64,000 nucleotides of DNA from Butyrivibrio sp. INlla14 (GTDB lineage Bacteria; Bacillota; Clostridia; Lachnospirales; Lachnospiraceae). Made by a program: the position numbers and the translations under genes. Where the stretch lies: assembly GCF_900102515.1 (NCBI RefSeq), contig NZ_FMVS01000011.1, positions 62,001 to 126,000 on the forward strand, in the 5' to 3' direction. The notes beneath the pieces were generated by a model. The model had not been told where the DNA came from, did not search any database, and worked only from the letters and a program-made list of their open reading frames with translations. This document shows positions 15,356-25,049 of this stretch, piece after piece (positions within the stretch are counted from its first letter, which is position 1; each line of letters starts with the position of its first letter).

Positions 15356-17881
15356 TTATTTCCTGCGCTTACCCTTGCCCTGAGCGCTTCTTGCAGCCTT
15401 ACTGGTAGCAGACTTCTTGTACTTGTGGACCTTGTAGACCTTACGCCCTGATGAAGACTTATCTTTCTTAGACTTATCCCTATCAACCTTGTCCTTGGCT
15501 CTTTTCCTGCCGCCAATTGCCTTGCCAGTTGCAGGTAAGTGTTTCTTACCTCTATGTTTGGGCTGAAGATCTCCTGTTATAGGATCTGGCTCATACTGAC
15601 TTAGATCAATCAGCTCACCATTGTATTCTACAATACGTCCCTCTTGTTCCTTTTTCTTACTCTTCTTGCCCTTCTTATCAGCAGGCTTTTTATCTTTCTT
15701 ACTCTTGCCCTTTATGCCAAAGCTGGCTTCTTTATGTAGAGAATTGTCAGCGTCATCAGCTTCATCTTTAGACCTCTCGATGACCTTTCTGATCTTGTTT
15801 GCTCTATTCTCAGCAACCTTCCTTGCTTCTGAATAGACTACAAAATCGTCAGGATCATAGCCATACTCATCTAGAGAGTCCTCAGATTCATTCTCATCTA
15901 CAATTCTAAAGTCTATTGTTCTGGTTATCCTGTCTGCTCCTAAGACCTTTATCATAACCTTCTGTCCAAGGCAATATTCCTTGTGGGTACTCTCACCTAC
16001 AAGCTTCATATGATTCTCATCATAAACGTAGAAATCATCATTCATAGAAGCTGCTCTGATCATGCCTTCGCAGGAATTTTCAAGTTCAACAAATAGTCCC
16101 CAGGCTGTAACTCCTGATACTATGCCTTCAAAGCGCTCACCAATATGGTTTTCCATATACTGAGCCTTCTTGAGTTTGTCTGTTTCCCTCTCAGCTTCCT
16201 CTGCTCTTCTCTCAGTTTCAGAGGAGTGCTTGGCAACTTCATCAAGGATTTCTACGTAATGAGCTGCCTTCTCAGCATTCATTCTGCCCCTTAAATGATC
16301 CTTTATGATTCTGTGAATCTGAAGGTCAGGGTATCTTCTTATAGGAGAAGTAAAATGACAATAGTAGTCAAATGCAAGACCAAAATGCCCCGTGCACTCT
16401 GTGCTATACTTGGCCTGCATCATACTGCGAAGTGCCATCCTGCAGATAACAGGCTCTTCCTTGCTTCCCTCTACTTCCTTTAGAAGCTTCTGGATTTCTT
16501 TAGGTCTTACACCGTCATCTCTCTTAACTCTAATGTGATGTCCAAGGCCAGATACAAAAGCTGACAAAGTGCCAATCTTCTCTGGATCAGGCTGTTCATG
16601 GATACGATATACAAAAGGACTTTGCATGTAATAAAAATGCTCTGCAACAGTCTCATTAGCTGCCAACATAAAGTCCTCAATCAGCTTGGTAGCTACATTT
16701 CTCTGGCGAGGCTGTATGTCTATAGGATTTCCAGCCTCATCAAGTATTATCTTGGTCTCAGGGAAATCAAAGTCTATAGCTCCCTTATCTTCTCTTTTCT
16801 TTCGTAAAAGAGCTGACAAAGCCGCCATATCTTTAAACATGGGAACGAGCGCTTCGTACTTCTCACACTCTTCCTGGTCTTCATCCTCTAGTATCTTGGC
16901 AACAGATGTATAGGACATACGCTCATCTACATTGATCACGGATTCAACAATGTTGTGATCAACAAGCGATCCGCTCTTATCAAAAGTCATAAGGCAGCTA
17001 AGAGCAAGCCTGTCCTCTCCGTGATTAAGGGAGCAGATTCCATTTGATAGTCTGTGTGGGAGCATAGGAATAACTCTGTCTACAAGATAAACTGATGTGC
17101 CTCTCTTAAGGGCCTCTCTGTCAAGCGCTGAATTCTCCTGTACATAATTGGTAACATCTGCAATATGTACTCCCAAGTGATAAAGTCCCTTTTCATCTAT
17201 AGAAAGACTTACAGCATCATCAAGATCCTTGGCATCTTCGCCATCTATTGTAACCATCTGAAGCGAGCGAAGATCCTCTCTTCCATACATATCAGCCTCT
17301 GAAATCTGGTCAGGGCATCTATTTGCCTGATTCATTACTCTTTCAGGGAACTCGCTTGGTATATCATAACCCTTTACAATCGACATGATATCAACGCCAG
17401 GATCATTGATATTTCCAATTACCTCTTTTACCTTGCCTTCAGGTTTCTTCCTCTCAAGAGCATTGCCATAGTCGGTGATCTTAACAACTACCTTATCACC
17501 TGTAACAGCCTTGCCATGATGCTCGATTGGGATAAAAATATCACTTCCAAGTCTGCCATTATCTGGAATGACAAAGCCAAAATTCTTCTCGCCCTGATAG
17601 GTTCCTACAACTTCATCCATACCTCTTACAAGGATGTTCCTGATGCGGCCTTCTGTTCTCTTGCCTGTAGATTCAGGCAATAGTTCCACCTCTACAGTAT
17701 CAGAATGAAATGCTCCGTGAACATACTCTTCAGGAATAAAGATATCTTCATCTCTTCCCTCGACTTCTACAAAACCAAAGCCTCTGGCATTAGCAATAAA
17801 TGTGCCAACTACCATTTCTCTATTATTCTTTTTGCCTAAAAAGCTTTCATTCATCCTTTTAAGGCTCTTACCTTTACTCAT
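15356..17881 (-). CDS. rnr: Ribonuclease R
   Basis: This 841-residue 3'-5' exoribonuclease degrades structured RNA and assists tmRNA-dependent mRNA decay. Order: two cold-shock-like OB domains (about 20-175), the RNB catalytic domain with its acidic cluster (TIDGEDAKDLDDAVSL near 212-227), an S1 domain (about 570-650), and a very Lys/Arg-rich tail (about 690-841). A GTGAGG lies 4 bases before the ATG. A strong hairpin terminator for secG ends only 22 bases upstream, so expression probably needs read-through or a promoter inside secG. The tail is longer than usual. Confidence 0.96.
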   Translation of the reverse strand: MSKGKSLKRMNESFLGKKNNREMVVGTFIANARGFGFVEVEGRDEDIFIPEEYVHGAFHSDTVEVELLPESTGKRTEGRIRNILVRGMDEVVGTYQGEKNFGFVIPDNGRLGSDIFIPIEHHGKAVTGDKVVVKITDYGNALERKKPEGKVKEVIGNINDPGVDIMSIVKGYDIPSEFPERVMNQANRCPDQISEADMYGREDLRSLQMVTIDGEDAKDLDDAVSLSIDEKGLYHLGVHIADVTNYVQENSALDREALKRGTSVYLVDRVIPMLPHRLSNGICSLNHGEDRLALSCLMTFDKSGSLVDHNIVESVINVDERMSYTSVAKILEDEDQEECEKYEALVPMFKDMAALSALLRKKREDKGAIDFDFPETKIILDEAGNPIDIQPRQRNVATKLIEDFMLAANETVAEHFYYMQSPFVYRIHEQPDPEKIGTLSAFVSGLGHHIRVKRDDGVRPKEIQKLLKEVEGSKEEPVICRMALRSMMQAKYSTECTGHFGLAFDYYCHFTSPIRRYPDLQIHRIIKDHLRGRMNAEKAAHYVEILDEVAKHSSETERRAEEAERETDKLKKAQYMENHIGERFEGIVSGVTAWGLFVELENSCEGMIRAASMNDDFYVYDENHMKLVGESTHKEYCLGQKVMIKVLGADRITRTIDFRIVDENESEDSLDEYGYDPDDFVVYSEARKVAENRANKIRKVIERSKDEADDADNSLHKEASFGIKGKSKKDKKPADKKGKKSKKKEQEGRIVEYNGELIDLSQYEPDPITGDLQPKHRGKKHLPATGKAIGGRKRAKDKVDRDKSKKDKSSSGRKVYKVHKYKKSATSKAARSAQGKGKRRK

Positions 17882-17902
17882 AAAACCTCACTTATTACTA
17901 AA

Positions 17903-17934
17903 GAAAAAGAAAGGCACTCACTACGGAGTGCCTT
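17903..17934 (-). terminator. Terminator between secG and rnr
   Basis: A perfect 9-bp stem (17911-17919 with 17926-17934) and 6-base loop are followed on the minus strand by TTCTTTTTCTTT. It lies 22 bases before the rnr start codon, so it may work as an attenuator of rnr-smpB. Confidence 0.8.
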
Positions 17935-17962
17935 AAAATCTAAACAGATTCAAATAAACAGA

Positions 17963-18205
17963 TTAAAGAATGTTCATATTAAGAACGATAGCAACAACTA
18001 CAAATAAAACTGAAAGAACGATTGTTACCTTCTTAAGAACGCCTTCTCTTGAACGGCCCTTGTTCTTGCCCCAATATGTATTCTCAACTGTTCCCTGGAT
18101 AGCTCCAAGTCCCTGATTCTTGCCCTCCTGAGCAAGTACAAGAACTACGAGAGCGGCACAAACCAGCATAAATACTACACCAACAACATAACTTAAAACG
18201 CTCAC
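17963..18205 (-). CDS. secG: Preprotein translocase subunit SecG
   Basis: This 80-residue protein has two membrane helices (about 3-24 and 57-77). The linker between them (GAIQGTVENTYWGKNKGRSREGVLKK) has the conserved SecG pattern. It assists the SecYEG channel. The start is a GTG preceded at 9 bases by GGGAGG. It heads the secG-rnr-smpB cluster. Confidence 0.93.
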   Translation of the reverse strand: MSVLSYVVGVVFMLVCAALVVLVLAQEGKNQGLGAIQGTVENTYWGKNKGRSREGVLKKVTIVLSVLFVVVAIVLNMNIL

Positions 18206-18351
18206 TTAGTATAACCTCCCAAAACACATATAGTATTGTTTCTTAATGCAAATTGCGAATTACAAGCAACTACTACAATACCACATTTACGCATCAAAAG
18301 TCAATTCATAAAAGCCGATAATGCGTGAATTTAAAGCTATTTCTAAAAGTC

Positions 18352-19899
18352 TTATTTCTTGATAAGAAGTGACTTACCAGTCATCTCAGCAGGCTGCTCC
18401 TCACCCATGCACTCGATAAGTGTAGGAATGATATCAGCAAGGCATCCACCCTCTTTGAGTGTGTAAGCTGGATCATAGTTAACAAGGATAAATGGAACAG
18501 GATTTGTAGTATGAGCTGTCCAAGGCTCCCCTGTCTCATAATCGATCATCATATCAGCGTTGCCGTGGTCAGCGCAGATAAACATTGTTCCGTTCTGAGC
18601 CTTAACAGCATCTACTACCTTGCCAACGCACTCATCAACAACCTCGATAGCCTGTACTGCAGCAGGGATAACGCCTGTATGTCCAACCATATCTGGGTTT
18701 GCAAAGTTAGCAATGATAACATCATATTTCTGAGAGTTGATTGCATTAACAATCTTCTCGCAAACCTCTGGAGCGCTCATCTGAGGCTTAAGGTCGTATG
18801 TAGCAACATCCTTAGGGCTGTTTACAAGTACTCTGTCCTCGCCCTCGTTTGGCTGCTCAACACCACCATTAAAGAAGAATGTAACATGAGCATATTTCTC
18901 TGTCTCAGCGATTCTAGCCTGCTTCATACCCTTAGCTGCAAGCCACTCACCAAAGGTGTTGTTAAGAAGAACCTTCTTGAAGGCAACCTCTTTGTTAGGA
19001 ATAAGTGGATCATAGTCTGTAAAGCAAACATATGTAACGTCTGGTCTTGCGCCTCTGTTAAACTTATCAAACTCATCATCACAGAAGCAATGTGTGATCT
19101 CTCTTGCTCTGTCAGGACGGAAGTTATAGAAAATGATTGAATCTCCATCCTTGATTGTTGCTACAGGAGCACCATTCTTCATGATAACTGTAGGAACAAC
19201 GAACTCATCAGTCTTGCCATTCTTGTAGCTGTCAACCATGCACTGATGTGCTGAATCAGCCTTGTTGCCCTCACCATTTCTAAGTGCATTGTAAGCAATC
19301 TCAACACGGTCATAGTTGTTATCTCTATCCATAGCATAGTAACGGCCAGAAATTGAAGCGATGGCTCCAACGCCAAGTTCCTTCATCTTGTCCTCAAGCT
19401 GCTGAACAAAATCAATTCCGCTCTCTGGTGGAGTATCTCTACCATCAAGGAAGCAGTGAACAAATACCTTATCAAGGCCATTCTTCTTGGCAAGCTCTAA
19501 AAGGCCATAGATATGTGTAATGTGGCTGTGTACACCACCGTCAGATACAAGACCATAAAGGTGAAGAGCTGAATTCTTCTCTTTGCAGTTATTGATTGCA
19601 GCAAGAAGTCCCTCGTTTGTAAAGAAGTCTCCATCCTCGATAGACTTTGTAATTCTTGTAAGTTCCTGGTAAACAATACGGCCAGCGCCCATGTTCATAT
19701 GGCCAACCTCTGAGTTACCCATCTGTCCATCAGGAAGACCAACTGCAAGTCCTGAAGCGTATCCCTTAACAAAAGGATAATCCTTCATAAGTCCATCCAT
19801 TACAGGAGTCTTAGCCATAGCAATAGCATTTCCCTCTGGGTTATCATTAAGTCCATATCCATCAAGAATCAAAAGAACTGTTGGTTTAGAACCTCTCAT
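18352..19899 (-). CDS. gpmI: 2,3-bisphosphoglycerate-independent phosphoglycerate mutase
   Basis: It interconverts 3- and 2-phosphoglycerate in glycolysis, using two metal ions. The N-terminal LLILDGYGLN and the phosphoserine motif GQMGNSEVGHMNMGAG (Ser near residue 62) are intact, as are C-terminal ADHGNAD and WTAHTTNPVPF. The start is set at 19899 (MRGSKPTV) because GGAGG lies 9 bases upstream. The open frame reaches 20016, but those extra 39 residues precede the ribosome site and do not look like family sequence. Final length 515 matches the family. Confidence 0.96.
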   Translation of the reverse strand: MRGSKPTVLLILDGYGLNDNPEGNAIAMAKTPVMDGLMKDYPFVKGYASGLAVGLPDGQMGNSEVGHMNMGAGRIVYQELTRITKSIEDGDFFTNEGLLAAINNCKEKNSALHLYGLVSDGGVHSHITHIYGLLELAKKNGLDKVFVHCFLDGRDTPPESGIDFVQQLEDKMKELGVGAIASISGRYYAMDRDNNYDRVEIAYNALRNGEGNKADSAHQCMVDSYKNGKTDEFVVPTVIMKNGAPVATIKDGDSIIFYNFRPDRAREITHCFCDDEFDKFNRGARPDVTYVCFTDYDPLIPNKEVAFKKVLLNNTFGEWLAAKGMKQARIAETEKYAHVTFFFNGGVEQPNEGEDRVLVNSPKDVATYDLKPQMSAPEVCEKIVNAINSQKYDVIIANFANPDMVGHTGVIPAAVQAIEVVDECVGKVVDAVKAQNGTMFICADHGNADMMIDYETGEPWTAHTTNPVPFILVNYDPAYTLKEGGCLADIIPTLIECMGEEQPAEMTGKSLLIKK

Positions 19900-20032
19900 T
19901 ATATATATCCTCCATTTTCTGTTCAGAGCATATCCTGCTCTGGTTAAATAACTATTATTAAAATGAACTTTCGTCCTTGCATAGTATATCTCAATAGCTA
20001 TGGGTATGACAAGCATTTAACAAAAAGTTAAT

Positions 20033-21763
20033 TTATTCAAGAAGATAGCCTCTGATTTCAAAGCTTCTGATATCCATTTCGCCATTTTCTGTAAAACCGA
20101 AAATGTTTACTTTGGTAAGCACCAGTGTCTTCCCATTTTTTGTGGTGATTTTCTTCTGGATAACCTTTTCTTTTTCTGTCTGGCCTACATTTCTCTTTTT
20201 ATACTCTCTAAGAGTATCTACTATGTCGCAAAAATCAACGTAATCTACGGGCTCTGACTCATCATCCCTAAGATATATAGGAATATTATCAATATAAGTG
20301 ATTCCAGCCCAGTCAGTAAGATCAGTTTCAACGATGCTAAGCCTTGTAAAGCCCGTAACATCTACACTGTACATATCATTGTATACGTTTATGTAGGTTC
20401 TCTCTGCATCATCGTGATAATCATTATTTGTAAGGTCGCTCATCTGATCTTTAGACAGCTTGTTATCAATAAATAGCCTTCCCGAAAAGCCGCCCTCTCT
20501 ATCAAGTACCTTATAGGCTTCATGGGCATCTTTCTTAATAGCATCTGACGTATTACTGCCTCGTTCAAGATAAGCTATGATTTTCCCCTTTTGAGACATT
20601 GTAACAGCGCTGTAAACATTTATCCCTGGCATAAAAAGAACTATAAAAGCCCCTGCGATCACTATAAAAATAAGAGTATAAATGTAGTCTTTTTTCCTGA
20701 TGAATCTAAGAGTATAAATTACAAAATATATAATTTCAAAAACTATTACAACGATTCCAAAGTATCTGCTGGAAGTAAGGCCATAATCCCTAACTCGCAT
20801 ATGCAGGCACATTATCTGAAGAATAATAAATGGGATAAAAAGAAATGGCAATATGGAAATAGCTCTTTTTATTCCTTCATCGCAGCATCCAAAGGCCATT
20901 GTCCAGGCAAAAAGGCCGCAGACAAAAAGCGCTGTAAGTATTGGAAATACTTCATTTGATGGAAATGTCCATGTAACAAAAATCTTTATGATATAAACAT
21001 AAATGATAACAAAAGCAGCTGCGATTATTCCGGTAAATATGTAGGATAAAACAATTCTTCCAAACTTGGAGATTTCTCCTTCTGTTTTAGAAAGCCCCAC
21101 AACCGCGCATGGAAACTCGACAAGTCCAAGTAAAAGTATTTCTACTCTAAGTGTCAGGTCCATAAAAAAAGTATCAAAGATAAGGGTATCGAAAGCCCAT
21201 ATTATCAAAAGGGCTCCAAGAGCGATAATGCCATACACAAGCTCTGCTTTCATAAATCCGCAAAAAGCCTTGGCAACGTAAGTTTCAGAGTATTCCCCGC
21301 TTCTTTTGTAAAAGAAATATATAGTAAGTCCAATTACTGCAATCCCAACAAAGAACAGAATATTTCTGGACAGATCAAGAATTAAATCTTCATAGCCAAC
21401 TTTAAAAAAACTTTCAGGTATATATTCATCGAGAATTCTAAACTGAAGGGCTGAAAGAAAAGTTGTTGCAATGATCACAATTCTTAAGCCCAGTACTTTT
21501 TTAGATTTGGGATTATAAGAAGAATCAGTATCCTTCTTGTATAGATGAATGGACTCGCATAACAATAGTCCAAAAGAAACAGAAAGAAGAAGCCATTCTA
21601 TGGTTTTCAAAAAATCGAAGATGGAATAAAGCACGTCACCAGCTGGATTGTCCCCTGCTGTAATTGCCCATAGGATCATTGACAGCATAAATGCCCCAAA
21701 CGAATATCTGTGCTCATTAACCACTTCTTTAAAAATGCTTTTAATTTTCCCCAAAAACTTCAT
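20033..21763 (-). CDS. Polytopic membrane protein, DUF4153-like
   Basis: This protein of about 576 residues has roughly ten to twelve hydrophobic helices over residues 25-400. A soluble C-terminal part of about 170 residues follows, probably facing outward, with Tyr/Asp-rich strands. The pattern resembles DUF4153 membrane proteins of Clostridia, a family of unknown function; this assignment is from overall likeness only. The start is set at 21763 because GGAGG is 9 bases upstream; the ATG at 21769 is only 3 bases from it. It follows a CDF transporter by about 25 bases and may be cotranscribed. Confidence 0.65.
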   Translation of the reverse strand: MKFLGKIKSIFKEVVNEHRYSFGAFMLSMILWAITAGDNPAGDVLYSIFDFLKTIEWLLLSVSFGLLLCESIHLYKKDTDSSYNPKSKKVLGLRIVIIATTFLSALQFRILDEYIPESFFKVGYEDLILDLSRNILFFVGIAVIGLTIYFFYKRSGEYSETYVAKAFCGFMKAELVYGIIALGALLIIWAFDTLIFDTFFMDLTLRVEILLLGLVEFPCAVVGLSKTEGEISKFGRIVLSYIFTGIIAAAFVIIYVYIIKIFVTWTFPSNEVFPILTALFVCGLFAWTMAFGCCDEGIKRAISILPFLFIPFIILQIMCLHMRVRDYGLTSSRYFGIVVIVFEIIYFVIYTLRFIRKKDYIYTLIFIVIAGAFIVLFMPGINVYSAVTMSQKGKIIAYLERGSNTSDAIKKDAHEAYKVLDREGGFSGRLFIDNKLSKDQMSDLTNNDYHDDAERTYINVYNDMYSVDVTGFTRLSIVETDLTDWAGITYIDNIPIYLRDDESEPVDYVDFCDIVDTLREYKKRNVGQTEKEKVIQKKITTKNGKTLVLTKVNIFGFTENGEMDIRSFEIRGYLLE

Positions 21764-21788
21764 ACACATTTTCCTCCATGTTTTAGGA

Positions 21789-22700
21789 TCAGATCAGGTC
21801 ATCCCCATTGACCACTTCATTCTTGGGATCATAATCGCTTGGATTAACATGGATCATCACATGTTTAACGTTACTGAAATTCTGCTCAACTCCGTCATGA
21901 ACCTTTTCTGCTATCTCGTGAGCTTCAATCAGGGAGATATTACGATCAACAGATATTTCAAGATCAACATATATCCTGTTTCCAAACTGTCTGGTATGTA
22001 AAAGATCTATGCCTACAACTCCAGGCTGCCTTGCAATAAAATCCCTTACATCGTTCTCAAAGTCAGTGCTGCATGATGTATCAAGCATTTTATCTATAGC
22101 TTCCTTGATGATATCAAGAGCAACTTTTAAAATAAGAACGCAGATGATAAGACTGGCAATTGGATCCATGATTGGAAAACCAAGTTTTGCCATGCCGATA
22201 CCGATAAATGATCCGACAGATGAAATGGCATCAGATCTGTGATGCCATGCATCAGCTTTAAAAGCGGCAGAATCAAGCCTTTTGGCATAGAACATGGTAT
22301 ACCAGAACATAGCCTCTTTTACCACAATAGAAACTACCGCTGCTATTAATGGTAACAATGTAGGAACCACAAGTGTTGCACGTTCAAAGAGTATCTTTCT
22401 GACTCCGCTATATCCAATTCCAAAACCAGTTCCGGCAAGAATAAGTCCAAGAGCCAGAGAAGCAACGCATTCAAGCCTCTCATGGCCATATGGATGAAGC
22501 TCGTCCTCTTTTCTCTGGGCAAGCTTAACTCCCACATATGCAATTAATGTCGCAAATACATCTGACAAAGAATGAACAGCATCAGACACCATGGCGCCTG
22601 ATCTTCCAAAGATACCTGCAAATAGCTTAAATGCAGCAAGTAGAACATTTCCTAAGATTCCCACACGGGATAATTTACTTACAATCTTTTGATTATCCAT
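21789..22700 (-). CDS. Cation diffusion facilitator (CDF) family metal transporter
   Basis: This 303-residue protein has six predicted membrane helices and the CDF metal sites: SDAVHSLSD in helix II and DAWHHRSDAISS in helix V. A cytoplasmic C-terminal domain (about 205-303) has His-containing strands typical of the family. It would export divalent metals (Zn, Mn, Fe or Co) in exchange for protons. The DxxxD/HxxxD pattern resembles MamB/MMT1-like Mn or Fe exporters, but metal choice cannot be fixed from motifs alone. Confidence 0.9.
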   Translation of the reverse strand: MDNQKIVSKLSRVGILGNVLLAAFKLFAGIFGRSGAMVSDAVHSLSDVFATLIAYVGVKLAQRKEDELHPYGHERLECVASLALGLILAGTGFGIGYSGVRKILFERATLVVPTLLPLIAAVVSIVVKEAMFWYTMFYAKRLDSAAFKADAWHHRSDAISSVGSFIGIGMAKLGFPIMDPIASLIICVLILKVALDIIKEAIDKMLDTSCSTDFENDVRDFIARQPGVVGIDLLHTRQFGNRIYVDLEISVDRNISLIEAHEIAEKVHDGVEQNFSNVKHVMIHVNPSDYDPKNEVVNGDDLI

Positions 22701-22752
22701 GATATACCCCCAATAATAAGCTTATAGCCCATAATATGGCAATTATCTGTCA

Positions 22753-23415
22753 TCAAAATTCACAGGAAATAAGTAACGTGCCGTCCTTTACAGTAACAAC
22801 AGCTTCTTCATCTATTATAAACTCATTGCTGACTCCAAGAGGAAAATCGCTTCTAAGTTCCCCATCTTCCAGAGTATACATAAGGCCTTTTAGTGTCACT
22901 CCTTTAGATACCTCAGAAAGTGAAAAAACAGATAAATACCCGGTATTCCCACGGTTAAAGTTTATGGTCTCATTTTCAGCTATCATGAGCATTTTCCCTG
23001 AGTCAAAAATATAGCCCTTGCCGCCATTATGCTTAACAAATAAAAGAGTCTGTATATTGGCCATAGTATGGTCAAATCTCTTTCCCCCAAGAGCTCCATA
23101 AAAATAAAACTTCCTATAGCCCTTTGAAAGCCCTATTTTGACAGCTTTAATCGTATCCGTATCATCTTTTCTTACATCAAGCTTAACAATCCTGTCAGGG
23201 TCATTTTCTGCTATTTCCTGAATACTTCTCATGAGTATTGGACCAGCCTCAGAAGCAGAGTCAAAGTCTCCAACAATAAGATCAGGAAGTATTCCCATCT
23301 GCTGGGCATACATAAAGCCTGCATCACAGGCAATCACAAAGTCTTCTTCGTTTATAGAAATCTCAAGCGGTGTAAAAGAGCCTGCTGAGATAATTATGCA
23401 TTTTGGTTCGCTCAT
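22753..23415 (-). CDS. thiN: Thiamine pyrophosphokinase
   Basis: This 220-residue enzyme transfers pyrophosphate from ATP to thiamine. The motifs IACDAGFMYA, DLIVGDFDSA and KDDTDTIKAVKIGL belong to the family, as does GALGGKRFDHTMANIQ. GAGGG precedes the ATG by 4 bases. No TPP riboswitch was seen in the 67-base gap upstream, which instead carries a hairpin for the preceding gene. It is probably the last step of thiamine salvage here. Confidence 0.93.
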   Translation of the reverse strand: MSEPKCIIISAGSFTPLEISINEEDFVIACDAGFMYAQQMGILPDLIVGDFDSASEAGPILMRSIQEIAENDPDRIVKLDVRKDDTDTIKAVKIGLSKGYRKFYFYGALGGKRFDHTMANIQTLLFVKHNGGKGYIFDSGKMLMIAENETINFNRGNTGYLSVFSLSEVSKGVTLKGLMYTLEDGELRSDFPLGVSNEFIIDEEAVVTVKDGTLLISCEF

Positions 23416-23430
23416 AAATCCCTCGTAGTA

Positions 23431-23469
23431 ATAAAAGAACTAGTACATTCGTCTTGCAAATATACTAGT
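23431..23469 (-). terminator. Probable terminator of the 23483 TPR gene
   Basis: An 11-bp near-perfect stem (23439-23449 with 23459-23469) is followed on the minus strand by CTTTTAT. It lies between the TPR gene and thiN. Confidence 0.6.
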
Positions 23470-23482
23470 CCTATTATAGCAC

Positions 23483-24850
23483 TTATGCTTTTATTCTTGA
23501 TTCAATAGTATCAATATCCATCACATACTCATTGTCTCCGCCCCAGTCACCAATGATTGTCTCATCAATTTCACCATTTTCATCAGTAATCTCTGTGCAG
23601 AGTCTGTAATTCATCTTGGCAACCTTGGTATTCTTGCCAGAGTTTGTATAGCTCTTAAGGTAAGTTACTGAATATTTAGTATGAGGATAAGGATTACCAT
23701 TTACGCTTTCTGGTTCATAGGAGATTGAGCATCTCTGAACCCCATCATCCTCAAAGTAATTGGCCCAAAGAGTGATAACGCCCTTAGTCTGCGGGTTCTC
23801 TTCAAAGTTTAAAAATCTATAGCTGAACTTACCATCATTTTTATTTAAAATAATGGCTTCCCTACTGATAGCAACATAGGTTGTGTTCTCCTGGGGAGTT
23901 TCAATATTGTTAAGGAAAACATCCCTGAGAGATAGATACTTCTCAGAAACTACAAAATCTCTCAACTCATCAACATTTCCAACATCAAGCTGAGTGAAAA
24001 TATCAGCAAATATCTCCTGTACGCCCTCAGCATTTACAAGGCAGGCAATCGCAGAATCTATTTCATCGCTCGTAGCAACCGCTTCTCTTACTCTTTCTAA
24101 AATAGCCTTATACGAAACAGCATCTTCGTAATTTATGGTAAAAGAATCAGCTACAGGAATCGCATATTTAAGTATAAGAGCCTTTAGTTCCTCAGATGGT
24201 GTATTTTCATATACAGTTATCATACGACTTAGAAGATCAGAATATTTGGCAAAAGAGCATCCATTCTCATCTCCATTTCTAAACAAGCCATTGGGATCAC
24301 CTGTATATGCGCTAAAGCATCTGTCATAGGCCGCTGATAAAAGTTCAATAGCATCTGCATTAGTGTTATCCTGCTCAAGAACCTCAAGAACAGAAAGCAC
24401 TGTATCTATATTGCCTTCTCCCTTATTCATTGAATTAACTGCATCATTCATAATGACAGTCAGATAATTGCCAAGAAGAGCTTCATTTTCAGTATTCTGC
24501 CAGCCATCGTACAAAACTTTCTTGGCTGATTCTGTATCATCAATACTAAGGTATGCACTAGCCATATTGTTGTAAGCTGTAACTGAACCCGAATCTATTT
24601 CAATAGCCTCAGAATAGGAGTTTATTGCAGCGTCATATTCTGCATTCTCTGAATATCTGTTTCCCGCTGCTATAGCCTTACTGACCTTAACAAATGGAAG
24701 GCTGGAATATACTACATAGATTGCTGCAACACCAATTACTACTGCGCCAGAAAGAGCTGCAATCATCCTGATATTAATTTTTCTATTAGAGCGTCTTCTG
24801 CTTTTACCAGATGACACATTGATTGTCTTATCTTTACTTCTATAACCCAT
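23483..24850 (-). CDS. Membrane-anchored TPR protein, unknown function
   Basis: This 455-residue protein has a basic cytoplasmic N-terminus (SGKSRRRSNRKIN) and one membrane helix (about 28-50). TPR-like helices follow (about 55-280, e.g. YDAAINSYSEAIEID, AYNNMASAYLSI). A C-terminal beta-rich domain of about 150 residues is unrecognised. Topology should place the TPRs outside. It resembles the architecture of the 3231 protein (helix plus TPR plus beta domain) without the zinc ribbon. No enzymatic motif was seen. Confidence 0.7.
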   Translation of the reverse strand: MGYRSKDKTINVSSGKSRRRSNRKINIRMIAALSGAVVIGVAAIYVVYSSLPFVKVSKAIAAGNRYSENAEYDAAINSYSEAIEIDSGSVTAYNNMASAYLSIDDTESAKKVLYDGWQNTENEALLGNYLTVIMNDAVNSMNKGEGNIDTVLSVLEVLEQDNTNADAIELLSAAYDRCFSAYTGDPNGLFRNGDENGCSFAKYSDLLSRMITVYENTPSEELKALILKYAIPVADSFTINYEDAVSYKAILERVREAVATSDEIDSAIACLVNAEGVQEIFADIFTQLDVGNVDELRDFVVSEKYLSLRDVFLNNIETPQENTTYVAISREAIILNKNDGKFSYRFLNFEENPQTKGVITLWANYFEDDGVQRCSISYEPESVNGNPYPHTKYSVTYLKSYTNSGKNTKVAKMNYRLCTEITDENGEIDETIIGDWGGDNEYVMDIDTIESRIKA

Positions 24851-24956
24851 TTTAAAACAAATATCCCTTATAATCTTGTTTAACTAACTACCTATGCCCC
24901 ACACAACACAAGAAAAAGTATATCATAAAGCCTTTGATTTATCTAGGCTAGTACAA

Positions 24957-24998
24957 AGAAAAAATCACCACGCCAGATATTAAAAATCCGCGTGGTGA
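24957..24998 (-). terminator. Terminator of the RpiB-family gene
   Basis: A 9-bp perfect stem (tcaccacgc 24965-24973 with gcgtggtga 24990-24998) is followed on the minus strand by TTTTTTC. It lies about 50 bases past the stop at 25050. Confidence 0.85.
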
Positions 24999-25049
24999 CT
25001 ATATCTTTACAATAATATATCAGTACTTACATACCTAATAGCATAAGGT

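Noticed and set aside
15286-15516. 76-codon frame across the rnr end
   Set aside because: It is an out-of-frame shadow of rnr; smpB has its own clear start at 15313.
23416-23482. Possible TPP riboswitch before thiN
   Set aside because: The gap is too short and holds a terminator-like hairpin only.
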